Of a stretch of DNA of 64,000 nt, positions 9,601-20,300 are shown one piece after another; the stretch's first letter is position 1; each line of letters begins with the position of its first letter. Both the position numbers and the translations under genes were made by a program. The notes under the pieces are model-generated. The model worked only from the letters and a program-made list of their open reading frames with translations. It had not been told where the DNA came from and did not search any database. Source of the stretch: Lacticaseibacillus yichunensis (GTDB lineage Bacteria; Bacillota; Bacilli; Lactobacillales; Lactobacillaceae); assembly GCF_003946405.1 (NCBI RefSeq), contig NZ_RHOG01000006.1, forward strand, positions 29,716-93,715, in the 5' to 3' direction.

Positions 9601-10559
9601 CAGCGCACCGCTCCTTCCAGCACCTGCTGGGCATCGCGTTGATCCTGATTCAACTGAGCGATCAACCCACTGGCGCCATCAAACTTCACCTCGCCACGCA
9701 GATAATGGACCCACTGGACCTGAACCGGTTCATCGTAAATATCATCAGCAAAATCAAACAGATTGATCTCAACGGTCACCGGTCGCCCGGCCCCAAATGT
9801 GACATTGCGGCCGACTGACGCCATGCCATCGACCCAAGCGCCACGCACCCACATGCGCACCGCATAAATGCCGATGCCCGGAATGCGCTCGCTGCTTGGG
9901 GCTTCAATATTGGCAGTCGGAAAACCAAGCGTCCGCCCGCGCGCCTCGCCATGCACCACCACGCCACTGGTCTGATAGGTGTAGCCAAGCAATTGATTGG
10001 CCAGATCGACCTCGCCGCTATCAAGCGCCTGCCGAATCCGGGTCGAGGAGATCTTTTCACCCTCATCAAGCGCCGCCGGGACAGTGATCACGCTGAACCG
10101 GCTCTTCGCGTATTCCGGTAAGCGGGCCATGGTCGCCACATCGCGTTTGCCATATGTATAGTCAAACCCGGCGACGACCACCTGCGCGTTGAGGCCGACC
10201 AGCACTTGATCGACGAACAGCTGTGGCGCGAGCCTGGCAAAGGCCGGGGTGAAGTGGAAGTAATACAACAGATCCACGCCCAGATCCGCCATCAAGGTTG
10301 TTTTGCGGTCGATCGTCGAAAGATATTGAACGCTTTCTGCCGGGACCCCGCGATAGATCACCGCCGGATGAATATTGAAGGTCATGACGGCGAGCTTCAG
10401 GCCAAGCCGGTCCGCCTCTTTTTTGGCTGTTTTGATCACGGCTTGGTGGCCGCGATGGACCCCGTCAAAAAATCCAAGCGCCAGGACAACTGGTGTCTTT
10501 GAGACCTGTTTTGCCTGAAGCGGCGGCATGACATCGATCACTTGCATGGTGAGTTTCAC
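9600..10559 (-). CDS. ribF: Bifunctional riboflavin kinase/FAD synthetase RibF
   Basis: Makes FMN from riboflavin, then FAD. 319 aa, usual length. N-terminal adenylyltransferase domain with GFFDGVHRGHQ at 29-39 (HxGH nucleotidyltransferase motif) and SSTRIR near 157; C-terminal flavokinase domain with GFPTANI near 200 and the GVYAV-like strand GIGIYAVRMWV. The GTG at 10559 shares a base with the truB stop (TAGTG) and has AGAGGAG close upstream; an ATG 12 bases later is an alternative. Middle gene of truB-ribF-hemW, the usual Bacillota pairing with truB. Confidence 0.95.
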   Translation of the reverse strand: MKLTMQVIDVMPPLQAKQVSKTPVVLALGFFDGVHRGHQAVIKTAKKEADRLGLKLAVMTFNIHPAVIYRGVPAESVQYLSTIDRKTTLMADLGVDLLYYFHFTPAFARLAPQLFVDQVLVGLNAQVVVAGFDYTYGKRDVATMARLPEYAKSRFSVITVPAALDEGEKISSTRIRQALDSGEVDLANQLLGYTYQTSGVVVHGEARGRTLGFPTANIEAPSSERIPGIGIYAVRMWVRGAWVDGMASVGRNVTFGAGRPVTVEINLFDFADDIYDEPVQVQWVHYLRGEVKFDGASGLIAQLNQDQRDAQQVLEGAVR

Positions 10560-11473
10560 TACTCCTCTTTGACAGCCCCGGCGTTTGCCAAAAACATGAC
10601 GTCGGGACGATAGATTCCATTTTCCGCGCGGTACACGGCCTTGAGCAGTCCTTCCGCAAAAAGGGCAAGGCGCGGCGCGGTTTCATTCAGCGTGAGCCAT
10701 TTGCCATTTAAAACAGCCTGATACTGCGCTTCAGTCAGCGCGACTTGCGGCAAGTCCGGATACGCATATTCGATGGGCCGAAGATGGGCCGCTGCGGCAG
10801 CAGGCGCCGTTTCCTGCGTCAGTTCGCGCAGGTCAAGCGTCTGGTCCAACGTGAACCCGCCGCTTGCGATACGGGTCAACTGACTCATCACCGCAGGCAC
10901 CCCTAACTGGCGGCCGACATCCACCGCCAGCGTGCGAATATACGTCCCTTTTGAGACCTGGGCAGAAAAGCGAATCGTCTGGACCCCATCGGCTGCCGTG
11001 AACACAGGCGCCGCTGTGCGCGCAAACGCGTAGATGTGCGCATGGCGCTGCGGACGCTCGACTGTTTCGCCGGCCCGCGCGTATTGATACAGACGCCGGC
11101 CGTTGACCTTCACCGCGGAATACATCGGTGGAATCTGAATGATCTCGCCGGTCAGTTTTGCCAAGGCCTGGTCGATCGCCTCAGTTGAAAAAGCTGTCTG
11201 AAGGCGGACGCGCTTTATCTCTGCGCCATCCAGATCCTCGGTCTCAGTCGCAAAGCCCAACGTGATCTCACCGGTATAGGTTTTTCCCAGCGTCATCAAG
11301 GCAGGCACAGCCTTTGTCGCCGCCCCAAGCGCCAGCGGTAAGACACCGTCGACACTGGGATCCAAGGTGCCCGAATGCCCGATGCGGCGCATGTGCAGCA
11401 ACCACCGGCACTTCGCCACCACATCCGCGCTGGTCATGCCAACTGGTTTATAGACTGGCAAAATTCCGTCCAT
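10559..11473 (-). CDS. truB: tRNA pseudouridine(55) synthase TruB
   Basis: Forms pseudouridine 55 in the T-loop of tRNAs. 304 aa. N-terminal catalytic domain with GHSGTLDPSVDGVLP, the catalytic aspartate being D38 of GTLDP; KTYTGEITLGFATETEDLDG near 85-105 and the tyrosine in PPMYSAVKVNGRRLY near 150 are further family motifs. A PUA-like tail follows. ATG at 11473 has GAGGGG upstream. It lies upstream of ribF and downstream (with its own candidate promoter) of the rbfA end of the infB operon. Confidence 0.96.
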   Translation of the reverse strand: MDGILPVYKPVGMTSADVVAKCRWLLHMRRIGHSGTLDPSVDGVLPLALGAATKAVPALMTLGKTYTGEITLGFATETEDLDGAEIKRVRLQTAFSTEAIDQALAKLTGEIIQIPPMYSAVKVNGRRLYQYARAGETVERPQRHAHIYAFARTAAPVFTAADGVQTIRFSAQVSKGTYIRTLAVDVGRQLGVPAVMSQLTRIASGGFTLDQTLDLRELTQETAPAAAAAHLRPIEYAYPDLPQVALTEAQYQAVLNGKWLTLNETAPRLALFAEGLLKAVYRAENGIYRPDVMFLANAGAVKEE

Positions 11474-11505
11474 CGTGACCCCTCATTTCGTAAGTAACTT
11501 GTCTC

Positions 11506-11511
11506 ATTATA
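11506..11511 (-). promoter_or_regulatory. Candidate -10 element for truB
   Basis: Perfect TATAAT on the minus strand about 33 bases before truB. The best -35 (TTGTGC or TGTGCA) is at 18-19 bases, slightly long, so it is tentative. Confidence 0.5.
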
Positions 11512-11550
11512 CCCGTAAAGCCGAATAGCTGCACAAGGAAACGTGAAGCG

Positions 11551-11645
11551 GGGTCGCAATGGGGCGCTTAGGTCTGCGCAGTTCGCTGGGCCGGGGTGCT
11601 GAAGGTGCCTTCGTCTCGAGTGCACCGGTCAACTTGAAGCCCCGC
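11551..11645. repeat. Degenerate extragenic palindrome
   Basis: Resembles the family (GGGTCGCAATGGGGCG, GGTCTGCGCAG, GAGTGCACCGGTCAACTTGAAGCCCCGCC) but the arms no longer pair well. Decayed copy between rbfA and truB. Confidence 0.5.
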
Positions 11646-11674
11646 CCTCAGCGCTCATCTTTGCACCTTGAATC

Positions 11675-11705
11675 AAAAAAAACCGGCAACTGCCGGTCTT
11701 TTTGT
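11675..11705 (-). terminator. rimP-rbfA operon terminator
   Basis: Stem ACCGGCA / TGCCGGT with A-run and T-run either side, overlapping the rbfA stop. Confidence 0.88.
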
Positions 11706-12073
11706 CACTCTTCGTCAGGCTTTTCGTGGCCTTCTTGTTTCATTTCATTGATCAACTGATCGATGCGGGCGCCATATTGCACGGAGGTGTCCTGTTCGAA
11801 TGTAAGTGACGGGACCTTGAACAGCTTGATGCGCTGTCCGACTTCGGAGCGAATGAGCCCTTTTGCCTTATCCAACCCAGCCTTTGCTTCAGCGATCTTG
11901 GCAGGATCATCCGCCAAAATACTGAAGTAGATCGTCGCTTGTTGGAGGTCGCCGGTCAAATGCACCCCAGTGATCGTCACGCCCAGGACGCGCGGGTCGT
12001 TGACATCTTTCAGTAAGATGTCGTTGACCTCTCGCTGAATCTGCGTTTCGACTCGGCCAATGCGATGTTTCAT
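11705..12073 (-). CDS. rbfA: 30S ribosome-binding factor RbfA
   Basis: Late 16S rRNA maturation and cold-adaptation factor that binds the 30S. 122 aa, a single KH-type domain; the family signature DPRVLGVTITGVHLTGDLQQATIYFSIL-like core is present (residues about 28-55). ATG at 12073 has GGAGAAA before it. It follows infB by 22 bases and ends the rimP-nusA-ylxR-ylxQ-infB-rbfA operon, the standard order in Bacillota. Confidence 0.96.
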   Translation of the reverse strand: MKHRIGRVETQIQREVNDILLKDVNDPRVLGVTITGVHLTGDLQQATIYFSILADDPAKIAEAKAGLDKAKGLIRSEVGQRIKLFKVPSLTFEQDTSVQYGARIDQLINEMKQEGHEKPDEE

Positions 12074-12095
12074 ATTGTTTCTCCTTACGCTGGTC

Positions 12096-14882
12096 TTACT
12101 TGACCGGCACTTCTTCCATGGTGTAGGCCTCGATCTGATCGTCGACCTTGATGTCGTTGTAATTTTCGATGGTCAGCCCGAGCTCAAAGCCCTGGCGAAC
12201 CTCCTTGACATCGTCCTTGAAGCGTCGCAGGGAACCCAGCTTGCCTTCGTAGATCACGATGCCATCGCGAATCAGACGAACGCCGGCATCGCGGGTAATG
12301 AAGCCGTTGTCGACAAAGGCACCGGCGACGGTTCCGACCTTGGAGACCGAAATCGTTTCGCGAACGGTAAGTGAACCAATGACCTTTTCTTCGTAGGTCG
12401 GCTCAAGCATGCCCTTCATCGCAGCCTCGATCTCTTCGATGGCCTTATAAATGACACGGTGCAGGCGAATATCAACATCGTCGCTGTCTGCTTGCTGCTT
12501 GGCCAGTGGGGTCGGGCGCACGTTGAAGCCGATGATGATCGCATTTGAAGCGGCTGCCAAGGTGACATCGCTTTCGTTGATCGCACCGACTGCCTGATGG
12601 ATGATATTCACCCGCACGCCTTCGACTTCGATCTTCTGCAAGCTGTTGGCCAAGGCTTCAACGGAACCTTGCACGTCACCTTTGATGATGACGTCAACTT
12701 CCTTGAGTTGGCCTTCCTTCATGGTCTCAAACAGGTTGTCCAAGGTGACATGATGGGTTGCCTGACGCTCTTTGTCGATCGCGCGTTTTGCACGCTCTTC
12801 ACCGGCAGCACGCGCCGTTTTTTCATCAGGGAAGACGACGAACTTGTCCGCGGACTGCGGCACGTCGTTCATCCCGGTGATCTCGACTGGCATCGCCGGA
12901 ACGGCATCCTTGACGCGACGGCCACGGTCATTGGTCATGGTCCGTACACGGCCAAAGGTGTTGCCGACAACGATTGGATCACCCGTCTTCAAGGTCCCCT
13001 GCTGCACAAGCACGGTAGCAACTGGGCCACGGCCTTTGTCAAGCCGCGCTTCGATAACGGTGCCGACCGCCTTTTGCTTTGGATTCGCTTTAAGCTCGAG
13101 CACGTCGGCTTCAAGCAGAATCATTTCCAGCAACTCGTCAATGTTTTTCCCAAACTTCGCGGAGATTTGAACAAAGATCGTGTCGCCGCCCCACTCTTCT
13201 GGAATCAGGCCGTATTCGGTCAGCTGTTCCATCACGTGGTTCGGGTTTGCGCCCGGCTTATCGATCTTGTTAACGGCCACGATCATTGGCGCCTTAGCCG
13301 CCTTGGCATGGTTGATCGCCTCAATGGTCTGGGGCATCACGCCATCATCCGCGGCAACGACCAACACGATGATATCAGTGATGTCCGCGCCGCGCGCGCG
13401 CATGTTCGTGAAGGCCGCATGCCCTGGGGTATCCAAGAAGGTGATCAAGCGATCATTCAACTTGACCTGATACGCGCCAATGTGCTGCGTGATCCCGCCG
13501 GCTTCGCCTTCCGTCACATGGGTGTGGCGCAGCTTATCCAGCAAGGTGGTCTTCCCGTGATCGACATGGCCCATGATCGTGACAACTGGCGGACGGGTCA
13601 CAAGGTCCTCCGCGTTGTTGTCGATCTCATCGGCGAATTGCTTGTCAAGATCCGTGATATCCTCCTGGACCTTTTCTTCCGCATTGATGCCGTAATCGGT
13701 CGCGATCAATTCAATCGTATCCTTGTCCAGGCTCTGGTTCTGGTTGACCATGACCCCGAGCATGAAGAGCTTCTTGATGATTTCTGCTGGTTCCCGGTGC
13801 AGGATCTTACCCAGATCTTGGGCGTTCATCCCCACGGTGTAGATCAGTTTTTCTGGCAAAGGCCGCTCCTTACGTTGAGGCATTTCTTTCTTCGGCTGGG
13901 TCTGCTGGCGCTTGTTCTTGCGATTGCGCCGACCGCCGCCACGGTTACTGTTGTCGTCAAAACGACTGTTGCGACCGCGTTCATTGCGGCGACCGCGATT
14001 TTGCTTGTCGCGGCTTTCGCTCTCTGCCGGCTTGCTTGGTGCGGTCGGTTGCGGGGTCGCGGCCACTGGTTGAACAGAGGCTTGGGCCGCCTGACGCGCT
14101 GGGGTCACACCCTCATTTTTCACTGGTTCTGGCGTTGGCTCATGACGCTTGGTCACGCCTGGCAATGGCTGGCCGAACTTGCCACCGTTGCCTGCGATCG
14201 GACGCGGATTCGAGTTGGCCTGAGTCGCTCGTCCGGCACGCGGACGTGGGCTTGGCCCAACTTGCTGCAAGTTGTTGTTTCGATTTTGAAAATCGCGTCC
14301 TTGCCGCTCGCCGCTGCCTGGTCGATCACTGCGTTGGCCACGGTTGTTGTTGCCACCACGGTTTTGGCCCTGACGTTGCTGACCGCTTTGATTGCCATTG
14401 CGGTTGCCCTGACGATTATCGGGGCGGTTGCCTTGACCCGATTGCGAGCGGCCGCCTTGTTGGCCGCGGTTTTGGCCCTGCTGCTGTGTTTGGTGCGGCC
14501 GACGAATCGCAGACTTCGAGATCTTCGTCTTCCCATCAGCGGTTTTTTGGCTCACATGATGCGTGCCCTGGACTGGCTTAGCCGTTGCGGGTTGTACCGC
14601 AGCCTGTTCGGTCGTCTTGGCCGCAGCCGGTTCAGCTAGCTTGTCTTTGGCCGCCGGCGCTGGTGCTGCGGAAGCGGCTGGCTTGTCAGCCGGTTTGTCA
14701 GCCGACTTTGGCGCTGGCTTTGCGCCCTTGCCCAATGCCTGTTTCATCGCTGTTTCCTGACCGTCGTCGATCGTCGACATGTGATTTTTAAATTCGATTC
14801 CCTGTTTTGCAGCAGCATCGATCACTGCCTTGCTGGGAACCCCGATCTCTTTGGCAAATTCATAAACTCGTTTTTTGCCCAT
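12096..14882 (-). CDS. infB: Translation initiation factor IF-2
   Basis: GTPase that brings initiator tRNA to the 30S and promotes subunit joining. 928 aa, about 200 longer than the Bacillus protein because of a long disordered N-terminal region. Residues 1-50 form an IF2_N domain ([16 protein letters not shown]); 51-110 are Ala/Pro/Lys-rich; about 128-340 are Gln/Asn/Arg/Gly-rich. A second IF2_N domain (about 345-395) precedes the G domain with GHVDHGKTT at 438-446, DTPGHAAF and NKID, then domains II-IV. It is fourth to fifth in the nusA operon, following ylxQ by 16 bases. Confidence 0.97.
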   Translation of the reverse strand: MGKKRVYEFAKEIGVPSKAVIDAAAKQGIEFKNHMSTIDDGQETAMKQALGKGAKPAPKSADKPADKPAASAAPAPAAKDKLAEPAAAKTTEQAAVQPATAKPVQGTHHVSQKTADGKTKISKSAIRRPHQTQQQGQNRGQQGGRSQSGQGNRPDNRQGNRNGNQSGQQRQGQNRGGNNNRGQRSDRPGSGERQGRDFQNRNNNLQQVGPSPRPRAGRATQANSNPRPIAGNGGKFGQPLPGVTKRHEPTPEPVKNEGVTPARQAAQASVQPVAATPQPTAPSKPAESESRDKQNRGRRNERGRNSRFDDNSNRGGGRRNRKNKRQQTQPKKEMPQRKERPLPEKLIYTVGMNAQDLGKILHREPAEIIKKLFMLGVMVNQNQSLDKDTIELIATDYGINAEEKVQEDITDLDKQFADEIDNNAEDLVTRPPVVTIMGHVDHGKTTLLDKLRHTHVTEGEAGGITQHIGAYQVKLNDRLITFLDTPGHAAFTNMRARGADITDIIVLVVAADDGVMPQTIEAINHAKAAKAPMIVAVNKIDKPGANPNHVMEQLTEYGLIPEEWGGDTIFVQISAKFGKNIDELLEMILLEADVLELKANPKQKAVGTVIEARLDKGRGPVATVLVQQGTLKTGDPIVVGNTFGRVRTMTNDRGRRVKDAVPAMPVEITGMNDVPQSADKFVVFPDEKTARAAGEERAKRAIDKERQATHHVTLDNLFETMKEGQLKEVDVIIKGDVQGSVEALANSLQKIEVEGVRVNIIHQAVGAINESDVTLAAASNAIIIGFNVRPTPLAKQQADSDDVDIRLHRVIYKAIEEIEAAMKGMLEPTYEEKVIGSLTVRETISVSKVGTVAGAFVDNGFITRDAGVRLIRDGIVIYEGKLGSLRRFKDDVKEVRQGFELGLTIENYNDIKVDDQIEAYTMEEVPVK

Positions 14883-14898
14883 TTCTTCACGCTCCCTG

Positions 14899-15204
14899 TC
14901 ATTGTGAGGTGAGCAGCTTTATTAATTTGTTGGCAAATCCGACATCACAGACGGCGATCGAGGATCGTGCGGCGCCGATCGCTTGTGACAGCGCCAATTG
15001 GCTCAAGCCGTTCTGCAATGGAACTTGGTAAAAGCTACTTTTATCTTGAAACATTTTCTTCGTGTTAGCCGAGGCATCACTGGCGACAAAAACCAGTTTT
15101 GCACTGCCGTCGCGGATCGCGCCAAGGACAAAAGACTCCCCGGAAGTGATCTTACCGGCACGCTTGGCGAGCCCAAGCAGATTCAGTGCCGCTTGTTCGT
15201 TCAT
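14899..15204 (-). CDS. YlxQ, L7Ae-family RNA-binding protein
   Basis: 101-residue protein of the L7Ae/L30e/S12e/Gadd45 fold, known in Bacillota as YlxQ; the family binds kink-turn RNAs, though the target of YlxQ itself is not settled. The fold is visible in [16 protein letters not shown] at the N-terminus and [13 protein letters not shown] in the middle. The ATG at 15204 overlaps the ylxR stop by four bases (ATGA), so it is translationally coupled. It sits between ylxR and infB, as in Bacillus. Confidence 0.93.
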   Translation of the reverse strand: MNEQAALNLLGLAKRAGKITSGESFVLGAIRDGSAKLVFVASDASANTKKMFQDKSSFYQVPLQNGLSQLALSQAIGAARSSIAVCDVGFANKLIKLLTSQ

Positions 15205-15500
15205 CGCTTGGTGCCAAATAGTTCTTGACGCGCTTTTTGATGATCGACATAGGCGAACAGCTCGTCATAAAACGTAGCCGGCACCTTGATGCTGAATGCT
15301 TTTTCGATCAGCTGCTTGCCTTTGGCGGCCTTGACTGCCTCTGGATCAAGCGCCACATAAGCGCCGCGTCCTGAGGCTTTGCCGGTCGGGTCGATGGCCA
15401 CACTTTCTTCAGCGGTCTTGACGATGCGGACCATTTCTTTTTTCGGATGCATTTCCCCAGTCAGCAGATCTTTGCGCATGGGGATCTTCCGCTGTTTCAT
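15201..15500 (-). CDS. rnpM: YlxR / RnpM, RNase P modulator
   Basis: 99-residue YlxR-family protein (DUF448). The N-terminus KQRKIPMRKDLLTGEM and the GRGAYV motif near residue 44 are the family hallmarks. YlxR proteins bind RNA, and the Bacillus member has been shown to bind and modulate RNase P. Here the usual Cys of the CxxC-like motif is replaced (MRKDLLTGE rather than RMCVACR), which is common in lactobacilli. It starts 11 bases after nusA and overlaps ylxQ. Confidence 0.92.
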   Translation of the reverse strand: MKQRKIPMRKDLLTGEMHPKKEMVRIVKTAEESVAIDPTGKASGRGAYVALDPEAVKAAKGKQLIEKAFSIKVPATFYDELFAYVDHQKARQELFGTKR

Positions 15501-15511
15501 CGGCAGCCCTC

Positions 15512-16693
15512 CTATTCCTGAGAATCGTCGGCGGGAGCTGGCTCGGCAGCGGCATCATCTGCCTGGTCAGGCGCGGCTTCGGAGGCGTCAGTCTCAGTTG
15601 CAACACCGTCTTCAAGAATCTCGTCCTCTTCTTCAAGCTCATCGTCATCGACGAATTCAACTTCAGATTCAGGCTTGATATCGATCTTAAAGCCAGTCAA
15701 TTTGGCCGCCAGCCGCGCATTTTGCCCCTTCTTACCAATGGCCAAGGACAGCTGGTAATCCGGCACGATCACCGTGCAGGAGCGGTCGTTGTCATCGTCA
15801 TTGAACTGAACAGCGATTACTTGCGCCGGGTTGAGTGCGTTGGCGATGTAATCGGAAGGATCTTCTTCCCACTGGACGACATCCATGTTTTCGCCAGACA
15901 ATTCATTGACGACCGCTTGGACGCGGACCCCTTTTGGCCCAACCGTTGTGCCGACGGGATCGACGGACGGATTGGTCGAGCGCACCGCGATCTTCGTCCG
16001 GTCGCCGGCTTCGCGTGCGATGCCAGCAATCTCAACGACGCCTTCGAAGATCTCAGGCACTTCCTGTTCAAACAGACGCTTGACCAGTCCCGGATTGGTC
16101 CGGGAGACCGTCACCTGAGGCCCCTTGCTCGTATTTTCGACTTTGGAAACATAAACTTTGATGCGTTCATGCGGTTCGTAGTGCTCATTAGGCATCCGGT
16201 CTTGTTTGCCCAAAACGGCTTCGATCTTGCCGAGATTGACATAGGTAAACCGGTTGTCACTGCGCTCAACTTCTCCGGTCATGATCTCGTCCAGGTATTG
16301 CGAGTATTCGTCATAAACGATGCCGCGTTCCGCCTCACGCACGCGCTGCATGATGACCTGTTTGGCCGTTTGCGCGGCGATGCGCCCAAAGTCCTTCGGG
16401 GTGACCTCGAATTTGATCTGGTCGCCGACCTCATAAGCCTTATTGAGCGTCAAGGCTTCCTTCAAGCTCACTTCAAGGCGGGAGTCAAAGACTTCCTCGG
16501 TGACTTCTTTGACTGCGTAGACATGGATATCCCCTTTGGCAGGGTCAAAGTTCACTTCAACGTTTTGCGCCTGATTGTAGTTACGCTTGTAGGCGGCTTC
16601 GAGAGCGGCTTCAAGGGCCTCGATAACGACCTCTTTTTTCACGCCCTTTTCCGTTTCAAGGACGTTCAGCGCCTCTAACATTTCCTTCGACAT
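15512..16693 (-). CDS. nusA: Transcription termination/antitermination protein NusA
   Basis: RNA polymerase-associated factor that stimulates pausing and intrinsic termination. 393 aa: N-terminal RNAP-binding domain (1-125), S1 domain (about 130-200), two KH domains (about 230-345, with VGPKGVRVQAVVNELSGE and IGKKGQNARLAAKLTG) and an acidic tail of about 45 residues rich in Asp/Glu/Ala. The ATG at 16693 is chosen over a longer frame because AGGAAGGAA precedes it and the extra N-terminus has no family similarity. It follows rimP by 22 bases. Its own operon carries a leader hairpin (17233-17262). Confidence 0.97.
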   Translation of the reverse strand: MSKEMLEALNVLETEKGVKKEVVIEALEAALEAAYKRNYNQAQNVEVNFDPAKGDIHVYAVKEVTEEVFDSRLEVSLKEALTLNKAYEVGDQIKFEVTPKDFGRIAAQTAKQVIMQRVREAERGIVYDEYSQYLDEIMTGEVERSDNRFTYVNLGKIEAVLGKQDRMPNEHYEPHERIKVYVSKVENTSKGPQVTVSRTNPGLVKRLFEQEVPEIFEGVVEIAGIAREAGDRTKIAVRSTNPSVDPVGTTVGPKGVRVQAVVNELSGENMDVVQWEEDPSDYIANALNPAQVIAVQFNDDDNDRSCTVIVPDYQLSLAIGKKGQNARLAAKLTGFKIDIKPESEVEFVDDDELEEEDEILEDGVATETDASEAAPDQADDAAAEPAPADDSQE

Positions 16694-16715
16694 GTTGTTC
16701 CTTCCTTTACTATGG

Positions 16716-17189
16716 CTAAAATTCGATGGCCAAGCGGGCACTTGCGATATCGCTTCGCAAAAAGTCCTGGTCATGAATGCGGCCTTTATCATTGATCGTC
16801 AGCGTCAATTGCTCAGGCGTCAAGGTCTTGAGATGACCCTCAAACACTTTCTTGCCGTTTTGTTTCTTGAACAGCGAGATGTGAATGTAGTCGCCGACCG
16901 CATTGGCAAAATCCTGCTCATTTTTCAGCGGCCGCTCAGCACCAGGGCTTGAGACCTCGAGAAAATAAGCCTGCGGAATCGGATCGGGATCCAGCTGATC
17001 GAGCTGCTCAGAAAGCGTCTCGGAGACCAGGACGCACTCGTCAAGGGAGATGCCGCCGGTCTTGTCGATGTACACGCGCAGATACCAGCTGCCGCCTTCC
17101 TTTACGAATTCAATGTCGCTGAGAAAAAAATGATGTTCTTCTAGGATCGGTTCAACAAGTGTCTTGACCGTGTCGGTGACAGTGCTCAA
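16716..17189 (-). CDS. rimP: Ribosome maturation factor RimP
   Basis: Small-subunit assembly factor, 157 aa. N-terminal alpha/beta domain (with [13 protein letters not shown] near 85-97, the family signature) and C-terminal SH3-like domain. The start is TTG at 17189, supported by GGGGGAA upstream; no ATG gives a full-length protein. First gene of rimP-nusA-ylxR-ylxQ-infB-rbfA. Confidence 0.95.
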   Translation of the reverse strand: MSTVTDTVKTLVEPILEEHHFFLSDIEFVKEGGSWYLRVYIDKTGGISLDECVLVSETLSEQLDQLDPDPIPQAYFLEVSSPGAERPLKNEQDFANAVGDYIHISLFKKQNGKKVFEGHLKTLTPEQLTLTINDKGRIHDQDFLRSDIASARLAIEF

Positions 17190-17232
17190 CGTATTCCCCC
17201 CTTTATCTGTGTAGGCGACGCACCCTTTTCAC

Positions 17233-17262
17233 TAAAAAGAGTGAGCATTTCTGCTCACTCCC
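17233..17262 (-). terminator. Leader terminator of rimP-nusA operon, also polC terminator
   Basis: Stem GAGTGAGCA / TGCTCACTC with GAAA loop and a short T-run (CTTTTTAG) on the minus strand. It lies after polC but also downstream of the rimP-nusA promoter (17288-17316), so transcripts of that operon must pass it. Confidence 0.85.
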
Positions 17263-17287
17263 TTCCGACGTCTTAAATACTACTCAT

Positions 17288-17316
17288 AATGTAGCATTAT
17301 TTTCAGTAAAGTGCAA
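17288..17316 (-). promoter_or_regulatory. rimP-nusA-infB operon promoter
   Basis: Minus strand TTGCAC (17311-17316), 17-base spacer, TACATT (17288-17293). Transcription would start about 90 bases before the rimP TTG and read through the leader hairpin. Confidence 0.65.
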
Positions 17317-17360
17317 GGCCACTCGCATAATGACGCGCGAGTTGTCAAGAGGCAACCGGC

Positions 17361-20300
17361 TTAGAAGAGACTGTCAAAAAGCGACAGCTGATTTTCATCT
17401 GGCAATTCATCTAAGACATGATTTTCAGTCATGTAATCGATCAATGTCTTGGACACCTTGCCGCGCGTCGCCAGGTCCTCCTTGGAAAGGAAGGGCCGCT
17501 CTTCACGGGCGGAGACGATCTGCTTGGCGACGTTATCGCCAAGGCCAGGCACTGCGCGAAATGGTGCGAGCAATGTGTGATCATCCAAAATGATGAAATC
17601 ATGCGCATCCGAGGCCGTGACATCGACCATCTTGATCTTGAAGCCACGCTCCAGGCACTCATTGGCCAACTCGAGGACCGTCAGCAGCGTCTTTTCCTTG
17701 GCCGTTGCGTCGTTGCCCTTGTCGTTGATCTCCTGAATGGCGGCCTTGGTCGCCTCTTTGCCGTGACTCATGGCAACCAGGTCAAAATCTTCCGCCCGCA
17801 CCGAAAAGTAGGATGCGTAATACACCAGCGGGTAATAGACCTTGAACCAGGCAATGCGTAGGCCCATCAGATCATAGGCCGCGGCATGTGCCTTCGGGAA
17901 CATGTACTTGATCTTGAGGCAAGAGTCGATGTACCAGCCAGGCACGCTTGGATTCTCTTCCATCTTAGCCTGAAGCTCATCGGGAATGCCTTTGCCCTTA
18001 CGCACATGCTCCATGATCGTAAAGGCGTCGCTGTCATCCATGCCCCAATGAATCAGGTCCATCATGATGTTATCACGACAGCCGATCACGTCTTTGATCG
18101 TGACCGTCCCGTTTTTGATCAGCTCCTCTGCGTTGTCCAGCCACACATTCGTCCCATGAGACAGGCCAGAGATCTGAAGCAGCTCGGAGAATTTCTTGGG
18201 ATGCGTTTCCTCGAGCATCCCGCGCACGAACCGCGTCCCGAATTCCGGCACGCCCAGCGTCCCCGTCTTTGAATTGATCTGCTCTGGTTTGACCCCGAGC
18301 ACATCCGGACTGGAAAACAGCGACATGACCCCCGGATCATCCATGGGAATCGATTTCGGCTCAACGCCGGACAGATCCTGAAGCATACGGATCATGGTCG
18401 GATCATCATGCCCCAGCACATCCATTTTCAAAATGTTGTCATGAATCGAGTGAAAATCAAAGTGGGTCGTCTTCCACGCCGCATTTTGATCATCAGCGGG
18501 ATACTGAATCGGGCTGAAATCATAGATGTCCATGTTTTCTGGGACAATTAGGATTCCGGCAGGATGCTGACCGGTGGTGCGTTTCACGCCGGTCGCGCCT
18601 TTTGCCAGTCGATCGATCTCCGCCCCACGCAGCATCTGGCCGGTGTCGCGCTCGTACGCTTTGACATAGCCATATGCGGTCTTATCGGCAACGGTGCCAA
18701 TCGTCCCGGCCCGAAACGCATGGTCTTCACCAAACCGCACCTTGATGTAATTATGTGCCACCGGCTGATAGTCACCGGAGAAATTCAGATCGATATCCGG
18801 GACCTTATCCCCCTTGAACCCAAGGAACGTCTCAAACGGAATGTCCTGGCCGTCTTTGACCATGTTTGCGCCGCAATTCGGGCAGGCCTTGTCGGGCAGA
18901 TCAAAGCCCGACCCGTATTCCCCATGCGTGTAAAATTCGGAATACTGACACTGCGGGCAGCGATAATGCGGCGGCAGCGGATTGATCTCGGTGATGCCGG
19001 ACATGGTGGCAGCGAGACTGGAGCCGACCGAGCCACGTGACCCAACCAAGTAGCCATCTTTGTTTGACTTCAACACCAGCTGCTGGGCAATGTTGTAGAT
19101 CACGGCATAACCGTTGCCGATGATACTATCGAGCTCCTTTTTCAGGCGCTTTTCGACGATCTCTGGCAACGGCTCGCCATACAAGCGATGGGCGGTGGTC
19201 ATGACGTCATTGCGCAGATTTTCCTTCACCCCAGGGATCTTCGGGGTGTACAGATCATCTTTGACAGGCGTGATGGTGCCGTCGATCATGTCGGCAACTT
19301 TGTGCGTATTTTCCACGACTAGTTGATGCGCCGTTTCTTCCCCCAGCCAGGAAAATTCATCCAGCATCTCCTGGGTCGAGCGAAAATGGGCATCCGGTAG
19401 TTCGTGGCGGTTCAGCGGGTTCGCGCCGCCTTGCGAATGAATCAGGATCTTACGGTAGATCGCATCGTTTTTATCGAGGTAATGGGCATCCCCTGTCGCA
19501 ACGACTGGCTTGTTTTGCGCCTGGCCGATCTTGATGATGTTTGAAATGATCTCATGCAGATGCGCATCGCCGTGGATCAGCTCTGCCTCTTTCAGCGGGG
19601 CATACAAGGCAGGTGGCTGGACCTCGAGAAAATCATAGAATTCTGCTTTTTCTGCAGCCTCGCCATACCCTTTTTGCATCATCGCGGTGAAGACATCCCC
19701 GCTGCTGCAGGCAGACCCCACGATCAGCCCCTCACGCAATTTTTGCAGCTGACTGCGCGGGACCCGCGGGACGCGATAGTAGTAGCGGACATTGGACAAA
19801 GAGACCAGCTTGAAGAGGTTTTTCAACCCGGCTTGGGTCGCGGCAAAAATGGTCGCATGGGTCGGCCGTGCCTGCTTCCAATCATCGCCTTCGCCGACGC
19901 GACTGTTGAGTTGGTCAAGCGAGGTGATCTGATAGACTTCCGCCGCCTCTTTTTCAAGCGCGTACATCAAATAGCCGGTGGCCTCCGCATCCGCGTTGGC
20001 CCGGTGGTGATGCTCCAAATTGATCTTGTACGCCTTGGTCAGGGTATCGAGCTTGTGGTTCTTTCGCTCCGGATGTAGCATCCGCGACAATTCCAGCGTA
20101 TCGATCACCGGATTTTGGATTCGCTCTTCATCCAGCCGCTGATAACCCGCATTCAAAAAGCCGACATCAAACGTCACGTTATGGCCACACATCACGGTGC
20201 CTTCACAGAACTGGCGGAATAGCGTGAGCACTTCTTTTTCCGACTTGGAGCCGTGCACCATTTCGTCTGTGATGTGCGTCAAATTGATGGTCGTTTCGGA

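Noticed and set aside
12597..14639. Long plus-strand open frame opposite infB
   Set aside because: It is the antisense shadow of infB, whose protein is a clear IF-2; the antisense product is of low complexity and has no ribosome binding site.
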